From: DASYRM01 sp035646375
GTDB lineage: Bacteria; Acidobacteriota; Vicinamibacteria; Vicinamibacterales; UBA2999
Length of the DNA stretch: 64,000 bases
Reading direction: 5' to 3'
Assembly: GCA_035646375.1 (NCBI GenBank)
Contig: DASRPM010000104.1
Coordinates: 5,293 to 69,292, forward strand
Made by a program: the position numbers and the translations under genes. Below the pieces are notes generated by a model that was given only the letters and a program-made list of their open reading frames with translations, ran no database searches and was not told the origin of the DNA. Positions 34,382 through 42,067 of the stretch are shown here, in pieces (positions within the stretch are counted from its first letter, which is position 1; every line of letters starts with the position of its first letter).

Positions 34382-35217
34382 GAGAGGACCGCGATGATCG
34401 CCGCGACGATCTGCGGCATGATCGACACCATCGACGCCAGCAGGCACACCATCGCGGTGAAGATGTGATCGATGCGCTCCGGTTTGAGCGGATCGAGCAG
34501 GCGTCCCGCGAAGTAGCCGCCCGCGAAGCCGCCGATGTGCGCCGAGTTGTCCACGCCGGACATGATGAAGCCCATCGCGCCGGCCGTCAGCGCATACGAC
34601 CACGCCTGGCTGCTGGCCGCGCGGCTGCCGCTGCGGCGGCCGTAATAGACCACGGCGCCCAGCAGGCCGAAGATGGCCGCCGACGCGCCCACCGTGTACG
34701 ACGCGCCGAAGAAGGGCAACCCTGGCAGGAAAAAGCCGATGGTGGAGCTGAGAAGGAATCCCGACACCGAACTGACCGTGTAGATGATGACGGTGCGGCC
34801 GGGGCCGTAGAGGTCCGCGGTGGCGGGCACCAGCTGCCGCACCCACATCATGTTGAAGACGATGTGCAGGATGTTGCCGTGCAGCCAGCCGGCGCTCAGC
34901 AGCGTCAGCCAGCGCCCCTGGATGAACACCGGTACGGCGCCGCTGTTGCCGAGATAGTTGAGCACTGGACCCGAGGGTGACAGCATGCCGCCGAACGACC
35001 CGCCGGAAATCGCCAGCGACAGCACGTAGATGACGCCGCAGGCACCGACGATGAAGGGCATGAAGCCGACGTCGTGTCCGAGCGCGCGCAGCGCCGGCGC
35101 CCAGCCCCAGAGGCCTGGATTGCGGCGGCCGCAGTTGTAACAGGTGGCGTCGTTGACGGCTACGAGCACCCCGCACGAGGTGCAGAGGACCGACCCGCTT
35201 CGCTGACGTTTCAGCAC
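34378..35217 (-). CDS. rhomboid-family intramembrane serine protease with N-terminal zinc ribbon
   Basis: A 279-residue rhomboid. Residues about 10-32 hold a CxxC...CxxC zinc-ribbon-like motif (CTSCG and CYNCG). The membrane core has HGNILHIVFNMMW (conserved His and Asn), the nucleophile motif GASAAIFG (catalytic Ser) and NSAHIGGFAGGYFAG (catalytic His), so it looks active. It would cleave membrane proteins within the bilayer. The GTG start has no Shine-Dalgarno, and a TATCAT box seven bases upstream suggests a leaderless mRNA. It is the first gene of a coupled trio ending in pheA. Confidence 0.9.
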   Translation of the reverse strand: MLKRQRSGSVLCTSCGVLVAVNDATCYNCGRRNPGLWGWAPALRALGHDVGFMPFIVGACGVIYVLSLAISGGSFGGMLSPSGPVLNYLGNSGAVPVFIQGRWLTLLSAGWLHGNILHIVFNMMWVRQLVPATADLYGPGRTVIIYTVSSVSGFLLSSTIGFFLPGLPFFGASYTVGASAAIFGLLGAVVYYGRRSGSRAASSQAWSYALTAGAMGFIMSGVDNSAHIGGFAGGYFAGRLLDPLKPERIDHIFTAMVCLLASMVSIMPQIVAAIIAVLS

Positions 35218-35224
35218 GTGGTCG

Positions 35225-35230
35225 ATGATA
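35225..35230 (-). promoter_or_regulatory. -10-like TATCAT box for the rhomboid gene
   Basis: On the minus strand TATCAT ends seven bases before the GTG at 35217. No convincing -35 is visible. Confidence 0.3.
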
Positions 35231-35251
35231 GCCTGTTACCAGCGCTCAATT

Positions 35252-35270
35252 GCCCGCCCTGCGGGCGGGC
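35252..35270. repeat. GC hairpin, arms GCCCGCCC/GGGCGGGC (second copy)
   Basis: A perfect 8-bp stem with loop TGC, identical in both arms to 20346-20364. It lies in the divergent gap between the rhomboid gene and ubiX, so it is not a terminator for either; a dispersed palindromic repeat is more likely. Confidence 0.55.
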
Positions 35271-35283
35271 GAGCCGCCTATCC

Positions 35284-35862
35284 ATGCGCCTGATCGTTGC
35301 CCTCAGCGGAGCCACCGGTTCGATCTACGGCATCCGCCTCCTCGAATATCTGCGCGACGCCGGTGTTGAAACCCACGCCGTGATCAGCCGCTGGGGCGTG
35401 CGCACGCTGCTGCACGAGACCAGCTACTCGAAGGAGCATGTTGAGGCGCTGGCCACGAAGGCCTACGCGCCGGGCGACATGGGCGCGGCGATTTCGAGCG
35501 GCTCGTTCAAGACCGACGGCATGATCGTGGCGCCGTGCAGCGCCAAGACGCTGGCGGCGATTGCGCACGGCGTCGGCGACAACCTGATTCACCGCGCGGC
35601 CGATGTCGTCCTGAAGGAGCGCCGCAAGCTGGTACTGGCCGTTCGCGAAGCGCCGCTGAGCGACATCCACCTCGAAAACATGCTGCGGCTGTCGCGGATG
35701 GGGGCGGTGGTGCTGCCGCCGGTGCCGGCGTTCTACACGAAGCCGCAGACGCTCGACGACGTGGTGAACCACACCGTGGCGCGGCTGCTCGATCAGTTCG
35801 GCATCGACGCGCCCGGCATGGCGCGGTGGAACGGCGAGATGGGGACCGGCGGCGAAGACTGA
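35284..35862 (+). CDS. ubiX: UbiX-family flavin prenyltransferase
   Basis: A 192-residue enzyme that attaches a dimethylallyl group to FMN to make the prenylated flavin used by UbiD-type decarboxylases. Motifs: VALSGATGSIYG (FMN phosphate site), VAPCSAKTLAAIAHG, NLIHRAADVVLKERR, LVLAVREAPLS and HLENMLRLSRMGAVVLPP. The length is typical. No ubiD lies nearby, so the recipient (ubiquinone/menaquinone or aromatic-acid decarboxylase) is elsewhere. The start at 35284 gives the standard N-terminus. It converges on the coiled-coil gene. Confidence 0.9.
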   Translation: MRLIVALSGATGSIYGIRLLEYLRDAGVETHAVISRWGVRTLLHETSYSKEHVEALATKAYAPGDMGAAISSGSFKTDGMIVAPCSAKTLAAIAHGVGDNLIHRAADVVLKERRKLVLAVREAPLSDIHLENMLRLSRMGAVVLPPVPAFYTKPQTLDDVVNHTVARLLDQFGIDAPGMARWNGEMGTGGED

Positions 35863-35889
35863 AGAAGGCTTCGGGCTTCAGGCTTCTTC
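35863..35889 (-). repeat. heptamer-type repeat and hairpin between convergent genes
   Basis: On the minus strand it contains GAAGAAG, CCTGAAG, CCCGAAG in seven-base register, with GAAGAAG/CTTCTTC able to pair. The stop codons of both ubiX and the coiled-coil gene touch it, so it may serve as a shared terminator. Confidence 0.5.
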
Positions 35890-36810
35890 CAATTGCTCAC
35901 GCGCTTTCTCGACAGCGCGCTCGGCGTCTTCCACCACCTGCGCGGCGTCGGCCGCCTCCGATGCGGTCTTGCGCGCGGCCTGTCGCGCCGCCTCGGCGGA
36001 CCCGGTGGCCTTTTCGAGCCGCGTCTCGAGATCCTTCTTGTCCTTCTCGACGCCTTTGAGCGTGGCCGCCGCCTTCTTCAGCGCGGCCTCCGCCGTCGCG
36101 GCGTCGCGTCTGGCCTCCGCCAGCGTCCGCTCCGCGGCCTTGAGCGCCGCCTGTGCCGCCTTGCGGCGCTCCGCATCGCGGGCCTTGGCATCGGCGGGGC
36201 TCACGGCCTTCTGCCTGCCCTTGCCGTTGGCCGTCGGACGCTTGTTGGCGTGAAACGCGAGCACGCGGGCGTCGCCGGCCGGACGTGCCGGGTTGTCGCC
36301 GGGGCCTCGCGGCGCCAGGGCCGAAATCGTCTCGAACCCGGGAGGGTCGACGTCCGCCGTCAGGCGGCCCGCCACGGGCGCGCCTTCGAGCAGCCCCTGC
36401 GCCGCGAGCCCCTCGAGGGTCATCGTCACGCGGCGCATCACGTCCGGGCTCGGCTGGTGACCCGATTCCGACAGGAGGGCGGACGCCTGGCGCGACAGCT
36501 CGCCGAGCGTCTCGCGCTGGGTGTTGAGCAGCTCGCGCAGGTTGGTGGCGTGGCCGGCCAGCTGCGAGGCCTGCGCCTGCCGGAGACGCGCGCCGCCTGT
36601 CAGCAGCCGGTCGAACGCCTCCCGATTCCGCCAGTAGAGCAGATTGACCACCCACGCCGACACGGGCGGCTTGGTGAGCGTCTTCACCCGGGCTGCGGCG
36701 TCCTTGTCCCCGGCTTTCTGCAGCCGCGACGCGAGCGCGTTCCGGGCCGCCGTGAACTCGGGCAGCGGCAGCTGAAACAGCCCGTCTACCTCGGAATTCT
36801 TCGTCGCCAC
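35878..36810 (-). CDS. coiled-coil protein of unknown function, 310 aa
   Basis: Similar in layout to uncharacterised proteins of actinobacteria and acidobacteria that open with a PLPEFTAARNALASRL pattern. The N-terminal domain (about 1-180) has KTLTKPPVSAWVVNLLYWRNREAFDRLL near residue 45. A Lys-rich linker (NKRPTANGKGRQK) and a long charged Ala-rich coiled coil (about 215-305) follow. The linker and basic patches could bind nucleic acid. There is no signal peptide. It starts at GTG. The function is not known. Confidence 0.7.
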   Translation of the reverse strand: MATKNSEVDGLFQLPLPEFTAARNALASRLQKAGDKDAAARVKTLTKPPVSAWVVNLLYWRNREAFDRLLTGGARLRQAQASQLAGHATNLRELLNTQRETLGELSRQASALLSESGHQPSPDVMRRVTMTLEGLAAQGLLEGAPVAGRLTADVDPPGFETISALAPRGPGDNPARPAGDARVLAFHANKRPTANGKGRQKAVSPADAKARDAERRKAAQAALKAAERTLAEARRDAATAEAALKKAAATLKGVEKDKKDLETRLEKATGSAEAARQAARKTASEAADAAQVVEDAERAVEKAREQLEEA

Positions 36811-36958
36811 GAGTGACCTAGTCTGTCACACCCCCTTCGTAGACTGTCGTTACGGGGCACCGCCCCGGGCATCCAAACAACGGCAGCCGGCCAGACCCGC
36901 CCCGCGGTTGCGGGGCAAAGAGACCAGCGTGGCCGGCAAATCGACGGAGGAGACGGTC

Positions 36959-37345
36959 ATGGCCCAGGTTGAGGCGCTTCAGCAGACGGATTCGGAACAG
37001 CAGCTCGCGTTGCAGGGCCTCCGGTGGCCGGCGCGGCGTCCCGCCGTGCGGGCGTTCGTCGAGGCTCCCGGCCGGCACGCGCCGATGTGCGCGGGGTGCC
37101 GCGCGAAGGAAGCGCGCTACGGGTTCCGGGCCGAAGGCACCGAGGCCGACGGCACGGAGCGTCCGCGGACCCTCTGCTTCGACTGCTTCCGCATCGAGAT
37201 CGATCGCCGCCGGCGGGCGGCCGAGCAGCTGGCCAGGGGCTGGAACGCGGCGCAGGTGGGCTTGCCGCTCGAGGACACGCTGAACGAGCTGTCGCGCCGC
37301 CGCCGCCGCGCGCAGATCGCCGCCCGCCACGCACTCGGGTTGTAG
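36959..37345 (+). CDS. small zinc-finger-like protein, 128 aa
   Basis: A CxxC pair near residue 45 (CAGC) and a second near 74 (CFDC) suggest a treble-clef or zinc-ribbon site. The chain then becomes a basic helix (RRRRRAQIAARHALGL). A similar layout is found in small acidobacterial hypothetical proteins near RNA or DNA enzymes, but no family name can be given. The ATG at 36959 has GGAGG about eight bases upstream, better than the in-frame ATG at 36908. It is divergent from the coiled-coil gene. Confidence 0.6.
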   Translation: MAQVEALQQTDSEQQLALQGLRWPARRPAVRAFVEAPGRHAPMCAGCRAKEARYGFRAEGTEADGTERPRTLCFDCFRIEIDRRRRAAEQLARGWNAAQVGLPLEDTLNELSRRRRRAQIAARHALGL

Positions 37346-37347
37346 CC

Positions 37348-37365
37348 GCGGGTCTTTAGACCCGC
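37348..37365. terminator. TTTA-loop hairpin between convergent genes
   Basis: GCGGGTC, TTTA, GACCCGC is a perfect 7-bp stem placed exactly between the stops of two convergent genes (37345 and 37367). A related GTCTTTAGAC core occurs at 27540. It may be a bidirectional terminator and a member of the small-loop palindrome family. Confidence 0.55.
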
Positions 37366-37366
37366 C

Positions 37367-38764
37367 TCACGGCGCGCCGCGGAACGTTTCCGCCGCGCCG
37401 GGAGCCGTGAACTCCAGCGTGCGCCCGGCCGCGCGGCCGCTCACCGTGTAGCGGCCCTGCAGCTGCAGGAAGTTGACGTCGTTGGCGAGCGGGCCCTGGG
37501 CCATGCGCGTGGTCACGGCCGACGTCACGTCGAACCGCAGGGTGATGTCGAGCGCCGAGCCGAGCGCGCGCACGGTGATGGCCGTCGGGCGGCCGTCGGG
37601 TGCGTTGGTCTCCGCGATCTGGACGTTGGTGGCAAAGCCGAGCGGGCCATCGGGGCCCAGCACGCCCACGAAACCCGGCAGGCGCTCGCGGTCGGCGGCG
37701 TCTTCGGGCGGGAACACGCGTCCGTACACCACGGACACGCCCTCGTGCTGCGCCTGCCCCCACTGCCACGACACGCCCTTCCAGAATCCCCAGTTGTGGT
37801 CGTGGTAGCCGGTGCCGTCGAGCGACAGCGTCTCTGGCGTGGCGGCCCCCCGCGGCGTCAGCGTCAGCGACCCTGCCAGCGCGCCCGACATCACGGGCAC
37901 CACGTAGCCGGTGCGCCAGCCCTTCGCGCCGAGCATCTCGATCGGCGGCACCAGGCGGCCGGGCGAGCCTTCGAGCGACACGTCGCCCACCGCGCGCGTG
38001 CCGTCCGGACCCACCAGATCGAGGTGCAGGCGATAGCGCTGTCCGTCGAGCCGCACGGTGCTGGCGCCGATCGCCAGGTCCGGCGCGCCCGCCACTTCGG
38101 CGTCGGTCAGCAGCGCGCTGGCGTTGTAGTTCTCGGTGCGGTCGCCGCGCTGCAGCTGCAGGCGCACGCCGGCGGCGCGGCGGCCGTCGGGCGCGCGCGG
38201 CCCGACGAGAAACGTCAGGTAGAACCGGGCGTCGGCGCCGCGCCCGTTGAAATACAGCCACTCCGCCCACGAGTCGGCCCACGCCGGCGCGTCTGGAACC
38301 GGATGGAATTTGTCGATCTCGCGCAGCGCCGCCGCGGGCGAGCTGTGCGTCCACGCGCGGTCCGCCTCGGTGTCCTGCCAGGCGCCGATGGCGCTCGTCT
38401 CGTGGTCGCCGAGCGCCCGCTCGAGGCTGGGGACGCCGCCGCGGCCCGCCACGCGGATCCGCTTGCCGCCGCTCGTCAGGTACAGGTCCGCGGTCTGCGT
38501 GGGTGCCGTGGTGACGATACGGGAGCGCAGCGCCTCGGCCTGCAGCGTGCCCGACAGCAGCAACGAGGCGGGAATCTGGCGTCCCACGCGGATCACCACG
38601 TCGCCGCCGCCGACGAGATCCGGCGACTGCGCCTGCTGCAGCACGATCTCCGCCACGCCGAGCAGGATCGCCATCACGGCGACGCCGGCGCCAAACCCCA
38701 CCGACAACACGGCGCTGCGCACCGGGTGCGCGGTGAGCGAGCGCAGCGCGAGCCGGCTGATCAC
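37367..38764 (-). CDS. permease-like membrane anchor fused to AttH/CrtC-type lipocalin domain
   Basis: A 465-residue fusion. Residues 1-55 (RLALRSLTAHPVRSAVLSVGF, then a hydrophobic helix) look like the first helix of a MacB/FtsX-type permease. From about 140 the chain matches the AttH/hydroxyneurosporene-synthase-like double lipocalin: EWLYFNGRG, LSLDGTGYHDHNWGFW (with the conserved HDHNWG) and LTFLVGPRAPDG. In known attEFGH operons AttH is a separate secreted protein; here it appears tethered to the membrane. It may carry a lipid-like substrate for the ABC system. The ATG overlaps the ATPase stop (ATGA). Confidence 0.75.
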   Translation of the reverse strand: MISRLALRSLTAHPVRSAVLSVGFGAGVAVMAILLGVAEIVLQQAQSPDLVGGGDVVIRVGRQIPASLLLSGTLQAEALRSRIVTTAPTQTADLYLTSGGKRIRVAGRGGVPSLERALGDHETSAIGAWQDTEADRAWTHSSPAAALREIDKFHPVPDAPAWADSWAEWLYFNGRGADARFYLTFLVGPRAPDGRRAAGVRLQLQRGDRTENYNASALLTDAEVAGAPDLAIGASTVRLDGQRYRLHLDLVGPDGTRAVGDVSLEGSPGRLVPPIEMLGAKGWRTGYVVPVMSGALAGSLTLTPRGAATPETLSLDGTGYHDHNWGFWKGVSWQWGQAQHEGVSVVYGRVFPPEDAADRERLPGFVGVLGPDGPLGFATNVQIAETNAPDGRPTAITVRALGSALDITLRFDVTSAVTTRMAQGPLANDVNFLQLQGRYTVSGRAAGRTLEFTAPGAAETFRGAP

Positions 38765-39453
38765 CGGGTGGCCTCGCTGTCGATGCGGCCGTCGCGCATC
38801 GTCAACACCCGCCGCGCGCGGCTGGCGAGCGCGTGATCGTGCGTGACGATCACCATCGCGGTGCCGTCGGCGTTCACGCGGTCGAGCAGCGCGGCGATGT
38901 GCTCGCCGGTGGCCTGGTCCAGTTCGCCCGTGGGCTCGTCCGCCAGCAGCAGGCGGGGGCGGTTGGCGAGCGCGCGGGCAATCGCCACGCGCTGCATCTC
39001 GCCGCCGGAGAGCTGCGACGGGCGGTGGTCGGCCCGGTGCGCCAGCCCCACGTAGTCGAGCAGGTCGCGGGTGCGCTGCCGCCGCTCGGCGGTGGCCACG
39101 CCGGCCTCCGACAGCGGCAGCTCCACGTTCTCGGCCGCGCTCAGCATCGGCAACAGGAAAAAGCGCTGGAAGACGAACCCGATCGAGCGGAGCCGCAGCA
39201 GGCTGCGCTGCCGATCCGACAGCGTGGCCACGTCCTCACCTTCGAACAGCAGCGTGCCGCCGCTCGGCGTGTCCACGCAGCCGAGCATGTGGAGCAGCGT
39301 GGACTTGCCGCAGCCCGACGGCCCGCGCACGGCGATGTGGTCGCCCGGGGTGATGTCGAGCGACACGTCCTGGACGGCCGTGACCGGGCCGGCCGGCATC
39401 GTGAACAGGCGGCTCACGTGCGACGCCGAGATGATCAAGCCAGCGCCGCTCAT
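38761..39453 (-). CDS. ABC transporter ATP-binding protein, LolD/MacB/AttE type
   Basis: A 230-residue ATPase of the lipoprotein/macrolide-export group (type VII ABC). Walker A GPSGCGKST, Q-loop FVFQRFFLLP, signature LSGGEMQR, Walker B LLLADEP with TGELDQ, and the H-loop VTHDHAL are all intact. ATP-driven mechanotransmission across the inner membrane is the family role rather than classic import. The start at 39453 avoids overlap with the upstream permease; an in-frame start at 39498 would overlap it. The stop is coupled to the lipocalin gene. Confidence 0.95.
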   Translation of the reverse strand: MSGAGLIISASHVSRLFTMPAGPVTAVQDVSLDITPGDHIAVRGPSGCGKSTLLHMLGCVDTPSGGTLLFEGEDVATLSDRQRSLLRLRSIGFVFQRFFLLPMLSAAENVELPLSEAGVATAERRQRTRDLLDYVGLAHRADHRPSQLSGGEMQRVAIARALANRPRLLLADEPTGELDQATGEHIAALLDRVNADGTAMVIVTHDHALASRARRVLTMRDGRIDSEATR

Positions 39454-39463
39454 GCCCGCACTC

Positions 39464-40639
39464 TCACGAGAGCACCTCGGCGCGGAGCGTCGCGGCAATC
39501 GGCAGGCGCGCCACGACCTGCATCGGGTACAGGGCGGCCGCCAGCGCCGTCAGCGCCAGCAGCCCGGCATGCAGGCCGAGCGTGGCCGGTTCCAGCACGA
39601 AGAAATTCATCTGGCCCGGAATGCCGGGCATCGTCTTGAGGATGCCGTCGAGCCCGCGGGCGAGCGCCGCGCCGAGCGGCAGCGAGACCAGGCCGCCGAG
39701 TCCCACGATGAGGATCGACTCGCACAGCACGTCGGCCACCACGCGCCGGCGCGAGAACCCCAGCGCGCGCAGCGCCGCAATCTCGCCCAGCCGTTGATTG
39801 ACCGACACCGTCAGCAGCACCGTGATCAGGAGCAGCGCGAAGCCCACCGTGACGGCGGAGAGCACTGCCGAGATCTGGCGGAAGTAGGTGAAGCCGTTGC
39901 GCTGCAGCCGGCCGAGCACCTGCTCGTTGGTGGCCACGTTGAGCCGCGGCTGGGCGGCGCGCACCGCGGCCGCCGTGGCGTCCACTTCACCGAGCGCGCT
40001 GGCCAGGATGATGTCGGCCTCGTCCGTGCGGCTGGCGCAGGCCGCGTCGAGCGTCGGCATGGCGGCGCCGGCCGTGGGATCGCCCACGAGCTCGAAGGGG
40101 AATTCGGCGATGCCCACGACGCGCAGGCGCGCCGGCGGCAGCACCTGGTTGGACGCCGCGCAGCGGGCGCGCACGGTGAGCGCACCGCCCGGTTCCAGCC
40201 GCAGTGCATCGGCGAGGGCGCGGCTCACCACGACTTCTCCATCGCCGGCAGGATCGCGGCCGGCCAGCACGGTCCATGGGCGCGCGTCGCCCTGCACGCC
40301 CTCGAGCGTCATGGCCATCGGGCCGGCGGGCCCATCGGTCTCGGCCTCGACGAAACGGATGGCGAGCACCGTGCCCAGCTGTGGCAGCCGGCGAAGCGCC
40401 GCCAGCGTGGCGTCGGTGTCGTGCATGCGGTCGCCCGCGCGGCGCAGATCGCCGGAGGCCGTGATCCGGATGTCGAATCCGGTCCGCTCCAGCATGTCGC
40501 GCATCGACACGACCAGGCCGTCCGACAGCATCAGCATGTCGAACAGCAGCGCCCCGACGGCCGCCACTCCGAGTACGCCGAGCAGCGCGCGCGCCGGCTG
40601 GCGCACCAGGCTTCGCCACGCGAACCGGAGCGCGATCAT
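39464..40639 (-). CDS. FtsX/MacB-type ABC permease (1)
   Basis: A 391-residue permease with one N-terminal helix (about 10-45), a large periplasmic domain (about 50-255) and three C-terminal helices (about 270-385). The GFALLLITVLLTVSVNQRLGEIAALRALGFSRRR block, cited from residue 268, and the final Gly/Leu-rich helices are the FtsX-family core. There is no ATPase domain. The ATG overlaps the stop of permease 2 as ATGA. The pair would form the heterodimeric transmembrane part of the AttEFG-like complex. Confidence 0.9.
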   Translation of the reverse strand: MIALRFAWRSLVRQPARALLGVLGVAAVGALLFDMLMLSDGLVVSMRDMLERTGFDIRITASGDLRRAGDRMHDTDATLAALRRLPQLGTVLAIRFVEAETDGPAGPMAMTLEGVQGDARPWTVLAGRDPAGDGEVVVSRALADALRLEPGGALTVRARCAASNQVLPPARLRVVGIAEFPFELVGDPTAGAAMPTLDAACASRTDEADIILASALGEVDATAAAVRAAQPRLNVATNEQVLGRLQRNGFTYFRQISAVLSAVTVGFALLLITVLLTVSVNQRLGEIAALRALGFSRRRVVADVLCESILIVGLGGLVSLPLGAALARGLDGILKTMPGIPGQMNFFVLEPATLGLHAGLLALTALAAALYPMQVVARLPIAATLRAEVLS

Positions 40640-41484
40640 CGCCGCGCCAGCCGCAGCGCGTTGCGCCGCAGAAGGAGCCACGACGCCACGACCGTGGCCG
40701 AGACGCCGAGCGGGATGGCGATCAGCACGCAGGTCACCGCGACCGACGGCGTCACCTGCACGAAGAGCAGCGCGGTGTCGTAGCGCCACTGGAAGAAACG
40801 GTTGATCACCCCCTCGGACACGACCGCCAGGGCGAGTCCGAACGCCGACCCGACACTCGCCACCAGCACCCCTTCGAGCAGCACCTGCGCCAGCACACGG
40901 CTCGTGGGCAGCCCGATCAGGCGCAGCACGCCGACAGTCTCGCGGCGTTCGTCCACGAGCATCACGGTGAGCGCGATCAGGAACACGGTGGACGCGAGGA
41001 TGGTGACGATGGCGATGGCGAGGTGAAAGCGTTCGAGCACGCGGAACGGGCCCGCCGCCGCGCCGGCATCAGTGGTTGGCCGCGCCGACAGGCCCGGGAG
41101 CCGGGCGTTCACGTCGCGCGAGAACGCCAGCGCGTCGGTGCCCGGCGTCAACCGGACGTTGATGGCGTCCACCGACTCGGCGCCCTTCGGTGCGTCCGGC
41201 GGGGTCGTCAGCGCCAGGAGATCCGGGAGGTGCAGCCGCACCGCGTGGATCGCGTTGCCGAGCCGCGACGGATCCGGTGTGGGCTCGTAGATGCCGGCCA
41301 CGCGGAAGTCCCGCGCCCGCGATCCATCGGGCGGCGCCACCTGCACGACCGCACCGATCGAGAGGCCCAATGCCTCGGCCGCCTGCCGCGACACGAGCAC
41401 GGTGGGAAGTTCCGATGTCTGCGCCACCGCGGCAGCCGGCAGCCCCGCCAGGATGGCGAGGATCGCGAGGACGGCGAGCCTCAA
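40636..41484 (-). CDS. FtsX/MacB-type ABC permease (2), shortened N-terminal half
   Basis: A 282-residue permease whose N-terminal segment (LRLAVLAILAILAGLP, ending AVAQT) is a helix that looks like a signal peptide. The periplasmic part is shorter (about 25-130) than in permease 1. Three C-terminal helices (about 140-275) with VDERRETVGVLRLIGLPTSR form the FtsX core. The usual first-helix and early periplasmic region are missing, which may be compensated by the permease-like helix on the lipocalin fusion. The TTG start overlaps the EVE gene stop as TTGA. Confidence 0.8.
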   Translation of the reverse strand: MRLAVLAILAILAGLPAAAVAQTSELPTVLVSRQAAEALGLSIGAVVQVAPPDGSRARDFRVAGIYEPTPDPSRLGNAIHAVRLHLPDLLALTTPPDAPKGAESVDAINVRLTPGTDALAFSRDVNARLPGLSARPTTDAGAAAGPFRVLERFHLAIAIVTILASTVFLIALTVMLVDERRETVGVLRLIGLPTSRVLAQVLLEGVLVASVGSAFGLALAVVSEGVINRFFQWRYDTALLFVQVTPSVAVTCVLIAIPLGVSATVVASWLLLRRNALRLARR

Positions 41485-41885
41485 CGGCTCATCTTCTCGA
41501 TGCGGTGCCACTCGGCATCGGTCACCGGCATGACCGAGAGCCTGGGCATGCGGGTGAGGGGGAAGGACGCGAACGCCGGCACTGCCTTGATCTGGGCGAG
41601 CGTCACGGGGCGCGCGAGCGCCGCCACGGGGACGATGTCCACCACGTACGCCTTGCCGGTCGCGTCGGCGGGATCGGGGTAGGCGTCGGTGGCCGCGCTG
41701 GCGATGGCCACGACGGCCTTCTCCTTGCCCGTGTGGTAGTAGAAGACCCGATCGCCGCGGCGCATGGACCGCAGGTGCTTCTGGGCGAGCGGATTCTTCA
41801 CCCCCGCCCACACGGTCTTGCCGTCACGCTCCAGTTGGGCGTAGCCGTAGTGGTCGGGCTCCTCTTTGACCAGCCACTGCGCCAT
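41481..41885 (-). CDS. EVE-domain protein
   Basis: A 134-residue EVE-domain protein (PUA-like fold). The N-terminus AQWLVKEEPDHYGYAQL, WAGVKNPLAQKHL, GDRVFYYHTG and a late PRLSVMPVTDAEW match the family, whose human member THYN1 and prokaryotic relatives are proposed to read modified bases. Residues forming the aromatic cage could not be mapped with certainty. It is the first gene of a five-gene operon and is coupled by TTGA to an ABC permease, a surprising partner. TATAAT lies six bases before its ATG with no Shine-Dalgarno. Confidence 0.9.
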   Translation of the reverse strand: MAQWLVKEEPDHYGYAQLERDGKTVWAGVKNPLAQKHLRSMRRGDRVFYYHTGKEKAVVAIASAATDAYPDPADATGKAYVVDIVPVAALARPVTLAQIKAVPAFASFPLTRMPRLSVMPVTDAEWHRIEKMSR

Positions 41886-41891
41886 GGCTGG

Positions 41892-41897
41892 ATTATA
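41892..41897 (-). promoter_or_regulatory. TATAAT -10 box of the EVE/ABC operon, leaderless
   Basis: A perfect TATAAT on the minus strand ends six bases before the ATG at 41885, so transcription is expected to begin at the start codon. The -35 is weak. It is the strongest -10 match in the window. The rest of the gap to 42067 shows no other clear element. Confidence 0.5.
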
Positions 41898-42067
41898 TCG
41901 GCGAGCCGTTTACCAGTTGCTGCCGCAACCCCGCGCGTCCCGCGGCGCAGAATCTGCGCCGCTCCGAGGTCGGCCCTTTGGTTGCCGTGCTGGTCGGGCC
42001 GGAGCGCCATGTGCAGCCACCGCGGTTGAGCACGCCGTCCGGCGGCGCTATGCTCAAGGAGGTTGCG

